In this document: positions 1 to 11,400 of the stretch, piece after piece
Position numbering within the stretch: position 1 is the stretch's first letter
How the letters are laid out: each line of letters opens with the position of its first letter
NCBI GenBank assembly: GCA_023512835.1
Contig: CM042089.1
Location: 55,609,427 to 55,673,426, forward strand
Length of the DNA: 64,000 nt
DNA from: Taxillus chinensis
Taxonomy: Eukaryota; Streptophyta; Magnoliopsida; Santalales; Loranthaceae
Direction: 5' to 3'
Made by a program: the position numbers and the translations under genes
Notes under the pieces: model-generated
Told to the model about the DNA's origin: nothing
Databases searched by the model: none
The model's input: only the letters and a program-made list of their open reading frames with translations

Positions 1-150
1 AGCTTCAAATCCAGGCTCCAAAATCCGCGACGGCTGCTGCGACGGCTGCTCTCCTAGGTCAAGGAGCACCTCCAAGTCGTGGAGCCTCTCTCTCTCTCTA
101 TAAAAACGTGTAGGGGGGTTAGGCATGGCTAGCAAGGGGCGTGGAGCTCT

Positions 151-158
151 TATTTATA
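151..158 (-). promoter_or_regulatory. TATA box of the G LTR
   Basis: TATAAATA on the minus strand, about 600 nt inside the presumed LTR start at 752. A CT/GA-rich stretch at 88-100 lies downstream in the transcribed direction. Position and composition fit an LTR promoter; the transcription start is not known. Confidence 0.45.
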
Positions 159-345
159 GAGTTTGGATGGGCTTTGAGGTGTGTACCCTAGCCCACTTAT
201 CAAAACAACGTAGTTTTGATAAGTAACACTCGAAACTTTAAAAACTCTATCTTCCATCCACTTTTTAGACATGGGCCTTCAGGAACAAATGATCGGCATG
301 GAAAAACGATTGGATCGGTCCAAAAATATCTCTGCACGCCAATTT

Positions 346-472
346 GCACGTGATATGGTGAATTCACGTGCACCTCCAAATCAGCTCAAACTTCACCCCA
401 AGCTTCCTTGCATCCTGTAGAGGCCTGAGAGGCAAAAATAGGCTTGCACGTGAAATGGGTGAATTCACGTGC
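346..472. promoter_or_regulatory. Two G-box palindrome pairs in the G LTR
   Basis: CACGTG occurs at 347-352, 365-370, 447-452 and 466-471. Each pair forms an imperfect palindrome (346-371 and 446-472) with a GAATTC-containing half, and the two palindromes are copies of one another, followed by a shared stretch of about 17 bp. CACGTG is the core of the plant G-box bound by bZIP and bHLH factors. They lie upstream of the TATA box in the LTR's transcribed direction, as an enhancer would. Function is inferred. Confidence 0.5.
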
Positions 473-752
473 AGCTCCAAATCAGCTCCAAATGCTCTGA
501 AATTTCTGTGGTAGGTAGAGGACATCATTTTGAGCAACTTTTGTTCTTGCACGCCAATTGTTTGAGGCCATCTACTATGTCAAAAGTGAGGTCCAAAATC
601 TGCCAAAACAGCTTAAAAGCGCATGTATTTGCAACTAGCATCTTCCTAGGGGTTAGAGCAAATATATATGATATATGAGGCAATAAGGCTCTAATCATGC
701 TCTTAACATCCTAAATAAACACTAGAATAATGGCATAAAATGCACGTTATCA

Positions 753-1207
753 AGAAGGTCGTACGGAACTGAGTCCAGGGCGGATATGCGAGCCAGTAGG
801 CATCGACTTAGAATGGTCGCCATACATCGATAGCGACCCTGGAAGGATTTCACCTTGTATTCCTTCCCCTTGTTCGTGCAACCCATAGAAGCCGCCATTG
901 GATCGGCATCCGGGCGCTGTGGTTCACCGGGGGGTAGGTGTAGAGCAGCGCGGAGAACGGCGGGAGTGATGAGGATGGATTCTCCGCGGACATGGGAGAT
1001 GATGGAGTCGGTGGTGCAGCGAATCCGTTGGTAATACTCAATGATGTCGTTGATAAGAAGATCAACAGGATTGGTGACCAGATTGAGTATATGTGAAGCT
1101 TCAAGGAGAGGGCGAAGCTGGAAAAACCAATCCAGAGGATTGGAGACAGTGTGCCAATCAACTAGATGACCAGGATTTACGCCGGAAAGGGAGATTCTGG
1201 GTGCCAT
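753..1207 (-). pseudogene. ORF3 N-terminal fragment of element B
   Basis: Starts at the same MAPRISLSGVNPGHLVDW methionine as the other copies and reads openly for about 150 codons. It covers most of the N-terminal domain that resembles plant transposon-associated proteins. At 752/753 it is cut off by an unrelated LTR, and the few residues beyond that come from the LTR. The low-complexity middle and the C48 protease part are missing from the window. No stop or frameshift is seen in the retained part. It cannot make a functional product. Confidence 0.8.
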
Positions 1208-2607
1208 TGCAGATTAGATTGGAAGGACAAGATGAAAGGTGAGGTCTTGACAGTGGAAGGAGCAACGAGAGGTTTAGGGATTTGAAATGAGCAATACTCG
1301 TGCTTCGCAGGAATGATCAGAACTTATAAGACCGAGTCCGCAAATGTCAGTGGGCCTAGGAATGTGCGAGTGAGATAGGGACCCACGCGACATGCTAATG
1401 TCATTAGTCTGGATATCGATGCGCCTCTGAATGAAACGATGTCGTGGAGACCGCATGACCAAGTAAAGATAACAACTGGTTGCCATCCAGAGAAGTGTGT
1501 GTGCAACCCGAGATAGGTATTTAATGAATCATCATTATTCCTCCTCAAAAGCATGCGACATATGAGTATACATGGTTTGTCACAAGTGAACAATGTCAGG
1601 AGTCCGGAGGAAAGAGCCGACAATCATCCGGAGTAAATAATATTCGTGGAAGAGTATCCGGATGAATAATAGACCTTGTCCGTAGTAAACAGAGTTCGGT
1701 GAGGGAGTAGAGTAGATTCCTTTGCAGTCAAAAAGGTCGAAGAGAAGAGAAGTACCACAACACTTCAAATCTGAGACTATGGACTGGATTTATCGATACG
1801 GTTGCAAAGAAAATCTGAACCTGTAGCTAAATAAGGATAAACTGAAAATACAAAACCTTAACAGGCAAGGATTAGTACGGATTAGAGAAGATAATCAGTG
1901 AAAAACACCATAATCCAAACTAATGAGAAACAGAACTCATGCATGGCTAAGAATGTAGTAGACGTATGCATACGTGAAAATGATCAATATTCTTGAATCA
2001 GGGCATATGTTAGACAAAGAATACACAGGTTCATATAGGTCAAGATAAGCGAAACCGTCTTGCTGAACAACGTAGCTAAAATTAATTAAAGAGCATATGA
2101 TTTGGCCACATTAGGATTCATGAGTGAAAAATGATAGAGCGAACACATGTCAAAAGAAGGCAGATGATTAGCCGATTAAAATGCATGGTTGAAGAAGGAA
2201 AATACATCCAAACATGCCACTTTTCTGATTCAAAACAGCATGTCCAGTCAGATCCGGAAGTAAAAGTTTAGAGGAAGGAGAATCCGAGACATATTAGGGG
2301 TTTATTGCTGCTCCCCCGTAGATCATTTAATCCTCTCAATGAAAAGCTCCCCCTCAAATAGACAGTCAGGAAGGAGGTCATGAGACATATACGGGGGGTA
2401 TTACTGAATAATATATAAAGCATTGGCTCCCCCGTAGATTGTGCAATCCTCTCGGTTGACCGTTCCGATTTGTAGAAGTTCAGCACTGTCTATCTTATTT
2501 GAAAACTATACTTCAGAAGCTGATCAGACTGCGATTGAGTATTCATCCACCAGGCATTCCAAGCTAACCCATTTCACTTCTTCAACTATGCATGTTAATA
2601 GAGTAAT
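1208..2607 (-). other. Pol-ORF3 spacer of element B (left part)
   Basis: Non-coding; matches 6762-8155 of A base for base with scattered differences. In the element's sense strand it holds three GGGGGAG purine tracts (plus-strand C-tracts at 2311-2316, 2347-2355 and 2427-2435). A second polypurine-like set downstream of pol is a feature I recall for Sireviruses. The end towards 1207 contains a TATA-like stretch and a pyrimidine-rich presumed 5' UTR of ORF3. The spacer resumes at 17651 after insertion A. Confidence 0.7.
2603..2607. repeat. Target-site duplication of element A (left)
   Basis: GTAAT here and at 17651-17655, immediately outside the TG...CA ends of A. The joined flanks recreate B's spacer as it is seen uninterrupted inside A near 8147-8160. 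This proves that A is a later insertion into B. Confidence 0.95.
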
Positions 2608-2888
2608 TGATGGTCCCTGTGAGCCTAAAGGGGGGGGGGGGTGAATAGGCTCTTATTAAAACTCTTTCCTTTCTCTCAAGACACAAACACTTATCTAGTT
2701 AAGTGATAGAATCACTGCGGAAGATAACCAGATAGTGGAAGTATTTTGTTTTATTATCACGAGATGAATACAACAAAATAGAAGCAAGACTCTCTTACAC
2801 TCTGTTTACAAATGAACTCACACACTAGCCAACTTCTATCTCAAAGATGAAAAAAACTCCTCTACCTTTAATAATGCACAAGTATGAA

Positions 2889-2896
2889 TATTTATA
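2889..2896 (-). promoter_or_regulatory. LTR TATA box (A 3' LTR)
   Basis: TATAAATA on the minus strand, conserved in every LTR of the family: 16704-16711, 23977-23984, 26020-26027, 37742-37749 (minus) and 55721-55728 (plus). It lies about 285-310 nt before the LTR's transcription-direction end, which sets U3 against R/U5. Confidence 0.65.
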
Positions 2897-3205
2897 CAAA
2901 ACATTCCTAAGAGACAACCTTGGAACTTGTAGTTCCGAATGCGTTCAAGCACTAACTATCCCTCGGTAATCTCTCTGCCTTGACTGCTGCGGATTGTGGA
3001 GCTCAAGATCTTGGATTTGAAGAGTATAAATGTTTTTGTGAGTTCCCAGATACAATTAAGGTTGTGTCCACATATCCGGATGATCCACGTGTAAGATTCT
3101 TCAGGTTCTCAATAAATTCGTCTTACATCGGGACACCACGAGCTGATAACTTTAAATGCGGTTTAGTTGAAGCAGTGTCTTCTTGGTCCGGTGTAATTTT
3201 CCTTA

Positions 3206-3625
3206 CTCCGTAGCTAATGAAGCTCGGAACCTTACTCCGTGTCAGTGGTTGCTTACTCCGTATCTATTTAGTACTGGAATCCTTAGTCCATGTCAGCGCT
3301 TCCTTACTCCGCATGTAAATTCCTTACTCCGTATGTAAGTTCCTTACTCCGTATGTAAGTTCCTTACTCCGCATGTAAGTTCCTTACTCCGTATGTAAGT
3401 TCCTTACTCCGGGCGAGTCTTGAAAAGTCTGATAACTTATTCCGTGTCAGCGCTTTCTTACTCCGCATGTAAGTTCCTTACTCCGTATGTAATTTCCTTA
3501 CTCCGTATGTAAGTTCCTTACTCCGGGCGAGTAATAAACTGGATTCCTTACTCCGCATCTGGTGTCCTTACTCCGCACTTATCCTTTAAGTTCTTAGTCC
3601 GTACGAATGTTCCTTATTCCGTATG
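3206..3625 (-). repeat. TTACTCCG tandem motif array in LTR U3
   Basis: About fifteen copies of TTACTCCG, many in a roughly 20-bp unit (motif plus TATGTAAGTTCC variants). In the sense direction it reads CGGAGTAA and lies upstream of the TATA box. The same array is present with different copy number in all other LTRs of the family (17010-17400, 24290-24780, 26330-26870, 38050-38640, 54840-55425). Repeated CGG/CCG-containing motifs in U3 are, as I recall, a described Sirevirus trait and probable cis-regulatory sites. Confidence 0.75.
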
Positions 3626-3834
3626 TATTTGTTACTTGGTTATTTACCAAGTATTTGACGACACTCACTCTTGTTCGGATCGGGATTATTTATCCTGTCC
3701 TTAGCTTTGCTCTCACGAGTGCATTTATGGATTAGTAACATATCTTCTGCAATGATCAAATAAACACAAAAGATCTCAGATCAAATTACATAAGGCTTTA
3801 TCAGCATTATCCAAATTCTGGGTTTGATCCAACA

Positions 3835-3847
3835 ATCTCCCCCAATT
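3835..3847 (-). other. Polypurine tract of element A
   Basis: Minus strand reads AATTGGGGGAGAT directly before the 3' LTR, the usual site for plus-strand DNA priming. The identical tract is at 27110-27122 in element C. Confidence 0.85.
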
Positions 3848-3977
3848 ATGGATATGCCCAAACCCTTTGTAATCTGATCTGGTAAGCAATGCAAAAGAAT
3901 AACATATAGAATATGCAACACAACCAATTTCATTAATCAGCAACTAAATACAATTCAGCCTTAATACAAGTTTTTCA

Positions 3978-6761
3978 CTAAGGTACATAAGGCTTACTAT
4001 ACTTGAAGATCATAGTTGCTGCCTTCTCTCTTAGCTCCATTGTTTGCTTCATCGTAAAGGTGGAGTGTTGGCTCCAATGTTTGTCCATAGTTAAGAACGA
4101 CTTGATGAAGTGACAGACAAAGGCTCCGCAGCTATCTCCATCCGGATGTTGTGGCACTTGCTTCTTGCCCCGGAATGTCGCCTTGAGTTTCTCAGTCGGA
4201 CGCAGGGGTGTGATGCCCAACTCTTCATATAATCCGGCTTTTTACACGGCTTTAGTCAGCCTGAGATACAGAGGTTCCCATTGATTCTTCCTAACGAAGT
4301 GCTCCACAATCTGATGAGAATCAATGAGAATCATTTGCTTGGACTGAATCATGAAGACAGCCATCATGAAGTGTGGCGACATGATCCGGTACGGAATGAG
4401 GATGGTTGAGAGAGTTTTCTATGGCTTGCTATCCTCAGCAGTTCCGTCGATGAAGGACTGAATTAGATCCACACTGGGAAGATAGCCCTCATTCCAACAT
4501 GGCAGAATGTCAAACAAGTGCCCATCTTCGTAGAGAGATGGAAACAGGCTCATCTCCATTTTAGCAGCTCTCGAGAAGTTGTCAATGTCTTTTGTAGTAA
4601 AGAGTCCTTTCTCCGAACAAAGAGTCTAAATGTCGGCCGGAGAGAAAGGGTACATTTTAGAAAGACATCTTCTCTCAGCAGAAGATGCAGCATAGGATTT
4701 CATTGCCTTGCGCAAGCTTCCATCTGCATCAGACGGGTCAAACTCCGCATAGGATGGGAGGAAGGTATCAGCTGCGGATGAGGAGGATGGAGGAGGAGCT
4801 GGAGCTGCAGTAGAGGAGCTTGGTTGAGAGAAGCGGCTTCGTTTGGGAATTTGAACTCCCTGAAGCACTGAAGTGGCAGGTCGCTTCTCAATCCGAGTAG
4901 ATGGTTGTGGGCCAGAAGGAGTAGACGGATCAGATGACACTCTCTCCCCCAGTTTGGCAGATCGCCGGGAAGCAACAGGAGGACGAGCCATCGTATGCGC
5001 CAGATCCGCGAAGGAAGTAGACAATGAATGGACGGAGGTGGCGACACAATCCATTTTCTGCTCCATGGAAGTGGAGGAGTCAGTGAGAGCGGAGAGGAGT
5101 TGGGCGCCGAGGGCATCAACTTTGGCAGCGGTGGCGGAAATTTGGGCGCTGTGAGCTTGGGCGTGTCGGTCCAGCTGGGCGGAAAGCACAGTGTCGGAGT
5201 GGACCGTGCCAAAAGAGGCACGCCCAAGGACTAACTCCGGAGCTTTGGAGGACTCCCCCACATGAACAGGAGCAGGAGTGCGTTGGGCAGAGGAGTCCGT
5301 AGGAGTATCAGCAGCAGTAGGAGCATCCGGAGCATCAGAGGCATCCGGAGCATCGGAGGCATCCGGAGCATCGGAGGCATCCGGAGCATTGGAGGCATCC
5401 GGAGCAAGGGACCCGCTTTGACCAGATAAGTCAACCACGGGAATCGCGGCGGCAGGAGAAGAGGGTCCAGCCTTAGCAGGGGAAGGACTCCGTGCAGCAG
5501 GGACTGGGCCGGAGGGTGTAGGGAACGGCACATCGGGAATGGCAGCCGGCATAAGAAAGCCTTGGTCCAAGTTCCAGATGATCATGGTCTCCGGGGATTG
5601 GGTATTGAGTGTGTAAAACACCCGGAGATCGGTGTCAGGAATGGAGGAAGTGTGGGCTAGGCTGAAACGGAGCCAGAGGTCCGTTAAGGTGTCGGCGGAG
5701 AGATGGTCAAGGTAATCTCGGGGTTGAGGTAGGGGAGGCAAAGGGGCTTCCGGAGAAGCAGCCGGGACATCAGCGGTGGCGACAGCAACAGCGGTATCAA
5801 CCGCGGCAGCTATAGCGGATGTGGAGGGAGTGGGGACATCGCAGCGAGAGGGGGCCGAGGAAACAGGCTTTAGACGCACCGCGCCGGAGAGGGCCCTGCA
5901 ACCTCTGGACGGTTCAGCACGGACGCTTGGTCGGGAGGCCCATGAGTGGGAGGGCCCAAAGAACGGACCAAATCCGGGAGGATCGGTGTGCGAACCGACC
6001 TCGTGGGCTTGGCTGTCGGAGGGGTCACCAACAGAGCTGCCTTGTTGTTCCGAGGCAGGGAGTATGCGGAGAGCTACAGTGGGTCGGCGAGCGGTCATGT
6101 TCCCGTCCGGCGTAAGGTAACGGAGATAGTAAGCCGAGGGAAACGAGACAGCGTCAAGTTGGGCGAAATGATCCGGACGTAGATGCCGGAAGACAATGCT
6201 GAGGATGCGCCCGAAGGAATGGATTTTGGGACCATTCTGTAGCAAACGAAATAAGAACACCCCCCAATCCATCGGAAGACCTTCAAAAACGCCGTACATG
6301 GCCAGGAGAAGGGCGTACGGAACTGAGTCCAGGGCGGATGTGCGAGCCAGGAGGCATCGACTTAGAATAGTCGCCATACATCGATAGCGACCTTGGAAGG
6401 ATTTCACCTTGTATTCCTTGCCTTTGTTCGTGCAACCCATAGAAGCCGCCATTGGATCGGCATCCGGGCGCTGTGGTTCACCAAGAGGTAGGTGGAGAGC
6501 AGCGCGGAGAACAGCCGGAGTGATGATGATGGATTCACCGCGGACATAAGAGATTATGGAATCGGTGGTGCAGCGAATCCGTTGGTAATACTCAAGAATG
6601 TCATCGATAAGAAGATCGACGGGATTGGAGATCAGGTTGAGTATATGCGAGGCTTCAAGGAGAGGGCGAAGCTGGAAAAACCAATCTGGAGGATTAGAAA
6701 CAGCGTTCCAATCAACCAGATGGCTAGGATTAACGCCGGAAAGAGAGATTCTGGGTGCCAT
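3978..6761 (-). pseudogene. ORF3 of element A: plant transposon-like domain plus C48/Ulp1-like protease
   Basis: One reading frame of 928 codons from ATG 6761 to TAG 3978-3980, broken only by nonsense codons near 4626, 4429 and 4246; no frameshift is seen. Residues 1-200 resemble the putative plant transposon-protein domain found in gypsy and Mutator proteins. Residues about 210-510 are Pro/Ala/Ser-rich with an 18-bp repeat. A coiled coil follows at about 515-590, then a basic KRSRF patch. Residues about 720-925 fit a Ulp1-type cysteine protease: His797 (SPHFMMVVF-like context), Asp814 (LIDS), Gln871 (VPQ) and Cys878 (DSCGAFVC). The His-Asp spacing of 17 equals that of yeast Ulp1 as I remember it. 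Substrate is unknown; removal of SUMO or a related modifier is inference. No signal peptide or membrane segment is evident, so an envelope role is unlikely. Confidence 0.8.
5321..5406 (-). repeat. 18-bp coding minisatellite in ORF3 of A
   Basis: Four to five copies of an 18-bp unit encoding APDASD-type hexapeptides. Copy C (near 28592-28632) holds only about two degenerate units, so the tract varies in number between copies while keeping the frame. Confidence 0.8.
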
Positions 6762-8431
6762 TGCAGATTAAATTTGAAGGACAAGAGGGAAGGTGAGGTC
6801 TTGGCGATGGAAGGAGCAACGAGAGGTTTAGGGATTTGAAATGAGCAATACTCGTGCTTCGCAGGAATGATCAGAACATATAAGACCGAGTCCACAAATG
6901 TCAGCGGGCCTAGGAATGTGTGAGTGAGATAGGGACCCGCGCGACAGGCTGATGTCATTAGTCTGGATATCGATGCGCCTCCGAATGAAACGATGTCGTG
7001 GAGACCGCATGATCAAGGAAAGATTACAACTGGTTGCCATCCAGAGTAGTGTGTGCGCAACCCGAGATATGCATTTAATGAAGCATCATTATTCCTCCTC
7101 AAAAGCAAGCGACATATGAGTATACGTGGATTGTCACAATTGAACAATGTCAGGAGTCCGGAGGAAAGAGCCGACACTCATCCGGAGTAAATAATATTCG
7201 TCAAAGAGTATCCGGATGAATAATAGACCTTGTCCGTCATAAACAGAGTTTGGTGAGAGAGTAGAGTAGATTCCTTTGCAGTCAAAAAGTCGAAGAGAAG
7301 AGAAGTACCACAACACTTCAAATCCGAGACTATGGACTGGATTTATCGATACGGTTGCAAAGAAAATCTGAACCTGTAGCTAAAAAAGGATAAACTGAAA
7401 ATACAGAAGCTTAACAGGCAAGGATTAGTACGGATTAGAGAAGATAATCAGTGAAAAACAATATAATCCGAGCTAATGAGAAACAGAACTTATGCATGGC
7501 TAAGAATGTAGTAGACGTATGCAACGTGAAAGTGATCAATATTACTGAATCAGGGCATATATCAGATAGCAATACACAGGTTCATATAGGTCAACATAGC
7601 GAAACCGTCTTGCTGAACAACGTAGCTAAGATTAATTAAAAAGCATATGATTTGGCCACATTAGGATTCATGAGTGAACAATGATAGAGCGAACACATGT
7701 CAAAAGAAGGCAGATGATTAGGCGATTAAAATGCATGGTTGAAGAAGGAAAATACATCCAAACATGCCACTTTTCTGATTCAAAACAGCATGTCCAGTCA
7801 GATCCGAAAGTAAAAGTTTAGAGGAGGGAGAATCCGAGACATATTGGGGGTTCATTGCTACTCCCCCGTAGATCATTTAATCCTCTCAATGAAAAGCTCC
7901 CCCTCAGATAGACAGTCAGGAAAGAGGTCATGAGACATATACGGGGGGTATTACTGAATAATATATAAAGCATTTTCTCCCCCGTAAATTGTGCAATCCT
8001 CTCGGTTGACCGTTCCGATTTGTAGAAGTTAAGTACTGTCTATCTTATTAGAAAACTATACTTCAGAAGCTGATCAGACTGCGATTGAGTATTCATCCAC
8101 CAGGCATTCCAAGCTAACCCATTTCACTTCTTCAACTATGCATGTTAATAGAGTAATCTAAATGAACATGCTTTTGTCATGTGGTGATTAATGGAGGTTA
8201 AGATCATGAACCCGAAAGAGGTAAATCATATAAACTGTAATTATGTTAGCTTTAAACGACTTCAGTCGGGAAACGCAAGCATCCTCCCAATATGAGGTTG
8301 AGATTAATATCAGAAACATGAAACCGTTAAACAGTAAGTATGATCAGCAATACAGTCAGTAAGTTTCTGAGAGTAAACGTACAATGCATGGTCTGAGAGT
8401 AAATATACTATTGGGTAATTCAAATGTGAAG
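6762..8431 (-). other. Pol-ORF3 spacer of element A
   Basis: About 1.67 kb without a credible ORF, conserved with B, C and D. Sense-strand GGGGGAG tracts lie at plus-strand 7861-7866, 7897-7905 and 7977-7985. The part next to ORF3 carries a TATA-like TTATATGTTC about 120 nt upstream of the ATG at 6761 (plus strand near 6875-6885), followed by a pyrimidine-rich stretch. Copy A also contains at 8147-8160 the uninterrupted site into which A itself inserted in B. Confidence 0.65.
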
Positions 8432-11400
8432 CTATGCAGAGAAGTCGAGCATACCTAATCGGAAGAGTAGTTCAGAAAACCTCGCATCAGGTAGGGGCTT
8501 TGTAAGTATGTCTGCTAATTGATCTTCAGTGGTAACATGTTCCAGTGAAATATGCTTTTTGAGAACATGATCGCGTATGAAGTGATACCTGACCTCAATG
8601 TGCTTCGTCTTAGGATGCATGACAGGATTATTGTTGATGGCAATTGCACTAGTGTTGTCACAATAAAGTGGAATAGAGGACATGTCGAATCCGTAGTCAG
8701 TAAGTTGACTTTGCATCCAAAGTAGTTGTGCGCAGCAACTTCTGACAGTTATATATTCCGCCTCAGCGGTAGAGGTTGATACGGAATTCTGCTTCTTACT
8801 GAACCATGAGATCAATCTATTTCCTAGAAACTGACACGTACCGCTTGTGCTTTTCTTGTCGATGCGACATCCAGCGAAGTCGGCATCGAGTACCCGGATA
8901 AGGTGAAGTTGGGCCCCTTTGGGTACCAAGAGTCCCAAATTCATCGTTCCCTTGAGATACCTTAATATCCGTTTAACATGAAGCATATGTGACTCCTTGG
9001 GATTCGCCTGGTATCGTGCATGGATGCAAGTTGCAAACATAATGTCTGGGCGACTTCTTGTAAGATACAGCAAGGATCCGATCATCCCTCGTAGTCGGTC
9101 ACATTTCTCGATATGCCATCCACATCCGGATCTAACTTGGCACCGACGGCATGGGAGTTTTGACGGGAGATGAGCCTTCCATTCCAAACTTCTTAATAAG
9201 ATCGCGAGTGTACTTAGCCCGATTAATGAAGATTCCTTCCTTTAATTGTTTAACTTCTATTCCAAGGAAGTAGGACAGTTCTCCCATCATGCTCATTTCA
9301 AACTTGCCTGTCATCAACTTAGCAAACTCTTCACAAAGCTTCGGATTCGTTGATCCGAAAATGATATCATCCACGTATATTTGTACGATCAGAGTGTGTC
9401 CTTTCTCTTTTCATAGAAATAGGGTGGTGTCTATCTTCCCTTTTTGGAAGTTATGAGCAAGTAGGAATTCTGACAGTGTGTCATACCAGGCTTTTGGAGC
9501 TTGCTTCAAACCATATAGAGCTTTCTGAAGTTTGTAGACAAGATGTCCTGCCTTAGGTTCAATGAAGCCGGGAGGTTGTTCAACATACACCTCCTCTTGA
9601 AGGTCTCCATTCAGGAATGCGCTCTTGACGTCCATTTGATAAACTATGAAGTTTTCATATGAAGCATACGCCAGAAACATTCGGATTGCCTCAAGTCTTG
9701 CGACTGGAGCAAAGGTTTCATCATAATCTATTCCTTCTTCTTGACGATATCCTTTGGCTACCAGTCTGGCTTTGTTCCGGAATACTATTCCATCCGTATC
9801 AAGCTTGTTTCGGAACACCCATTTAACGCCAATGACTTGCTGAGACTTAGGCCTTGGTACTAAGGTCCACACATTATTTCTCTTAAATTGATTCAGCTCT
9901 TCTTGCATGGCTTTTATCCAATTCGAATCTTGAAGAGCTTCATCTACCACCTTTGGTTCTATTTGAGATAGAAAACACGAGTAAAGACTCATGTTGGAGG
10001 TGGCTGCTCTTGTTCTTACACCAACAGTAGGATCACCAATCACTTGATCTGAGGGATGGTTTCGGGTCCATCTATAATTCTGTGCATGTGTTGGTTGATC
10101 TTGAACAATTTGAAGCTATTCCAGATTGGGTGGTTCAGTTGCATCGACTGGTTGAGCTTCGTCTGGACTAGATGTTTCCATATTGAGAGGTACGGATGAA
10201 CTAGTTGGTTCTTCAACACTGTTTCTTCCAGTGTTAACTAGTCCGGACGGACTTGAAGGTGCTCCGGAATTTTGGGTATCCGTAGGAGTATGTCCGAAGC
10301 TAGATGGTAGTCCGGAGTCAGAGTCATCCGTAGCATCATCCATAAAGTTTCGTTGTGTTTCGCTGATGCCACGTGGTTGGTCAGGATATGTAACAGGAAT
10401 ATTCATAAACTTCGAGTAATCGACGTTGCTGTCCATGACCTGCATATTGGAATTTGAAGAACCGACATTTGACCAATCGAGATTAGCTTCATCAAAGGTC
10501 ACATGGATAGATTCTTCAACTTTAAAAAGTTTTCTATTGAAGACCCGATAAGCCTTGCTATGTAGTGAGTACCCGACAAAAATCCCATCATCAGATTTTG
10601 GTTCAAATTTATTCCGGGTCTCTTTGCCATTGATCAGTATATAGCAAGTACACCCAAAAGCTTTGAAATGTGAAATTGAAGGTTTTCGTCCTCTCCACAT
10701 CTCATAGGGTGTTTTCATGGTAGATTTATTTATTAGAGTTCTGTTCTGAACATAGCAGGCAGTGGACACAGCTTCAGCCTATAGACTGAGAGGAAGCGTT
10801 GCCCCTGCTAACATGGATCTACCAGCTTCAACTAAAGTACGATTCTTGCGCTCAGCTACCCCATTTTGTTGTGGGGTTCTGGGAGCAGAGAAGTCATGCT
10901 GTATGCCCTGTTCAGAACAATATGATCTCATTTTTGAAAAATCAAATTCTGTACCATGATCACTCCTGATGCATTTAATGCTCAGTCCTTGTGAGTTGCT
11001 TATCCAGTTCAAGAGATCTACAAGATGCTCAAAAGTTTGATCCTTTGATTTCAGGAACATCACCCATGTGTATCTGGTGAAATCATCGATAACCACAAGG
11101 GTATATCTCGCACCAGCTAGTGATGGAACAGATATAGGACCACAGAGGTCCATATGAAGAAGTTGTAGAGGAGCAATTATTGAGTTAACTGATTTGCTCT
11201 TAAAGCTGTGTTTGGTCTGTTTACCAAGTTGGCATTCTCGACAGAGAGAGTCTCTGGAGAACTTGAGTTTGGGTAGACCAGTGACAAGATCAAGTGACGC
11301 TAATTTAGACAAAGTTTTAAAGTTTAAATGTGCGCATCGCTTGTGCCATAGCCAACTATCTTCATCTGATGCTTTCGTGAGGAAGCATACAGGGTCAGAA

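Larger units (their letters stand above)
1..752 (-). repeat. Partial 5' LTR of a gypsy-like element (G)
   Basis: The ORF3 homology of element B stops abruptly at 752/753. Read on the minus strand, the new sequence begins TGATAACGTGCATTTTATG, a start typical of plant Ty3/gypsy LTRs. It runs to the left edge without a closing CA, so it is probably a 5' LTR whose body lies outside the window. A TATAAATA box about 600 nt in fits an LTR promoter. No coding region is visible. The superfamily is an inference from the terminus only. Confidence 0.6.
2608..3834 (-). repeat. 3' LTR of element A
   Basis: Ends TGATGG...CCAACA on the plus strand. Contains a TATAAATA box (2889-2896, minus), a G12 run near the left end inside a GAGCCTA/TAGGCTC hairpin, and about fifteen TTACTCCG motifs between 3206 and 3580. 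Paired with 16421-17650. Confidence 0.95.

Noticed and set aside
2630..2641. G runs as assembly gaps or linkers
   Set aside because: They occur at the same place in every family LTR, inside a conserved hairpin; only their exact length is doubtful.
5776..6120. Plus-strand ORFs opposite ORF3 (5776-6120, 5819-6115, 27978-28289 and others)
   Set aside because: GC-rich shadows of the minus-strand gene; none keeps its frame between copies.
3978..6761. Calling ORF3 a retroviral envelope-like protein as in SIRE1
   Set aside because: No signal peptide, membrane segment or fusion-like stretch is visible; the C-terminus instead shows C48 protease residues.
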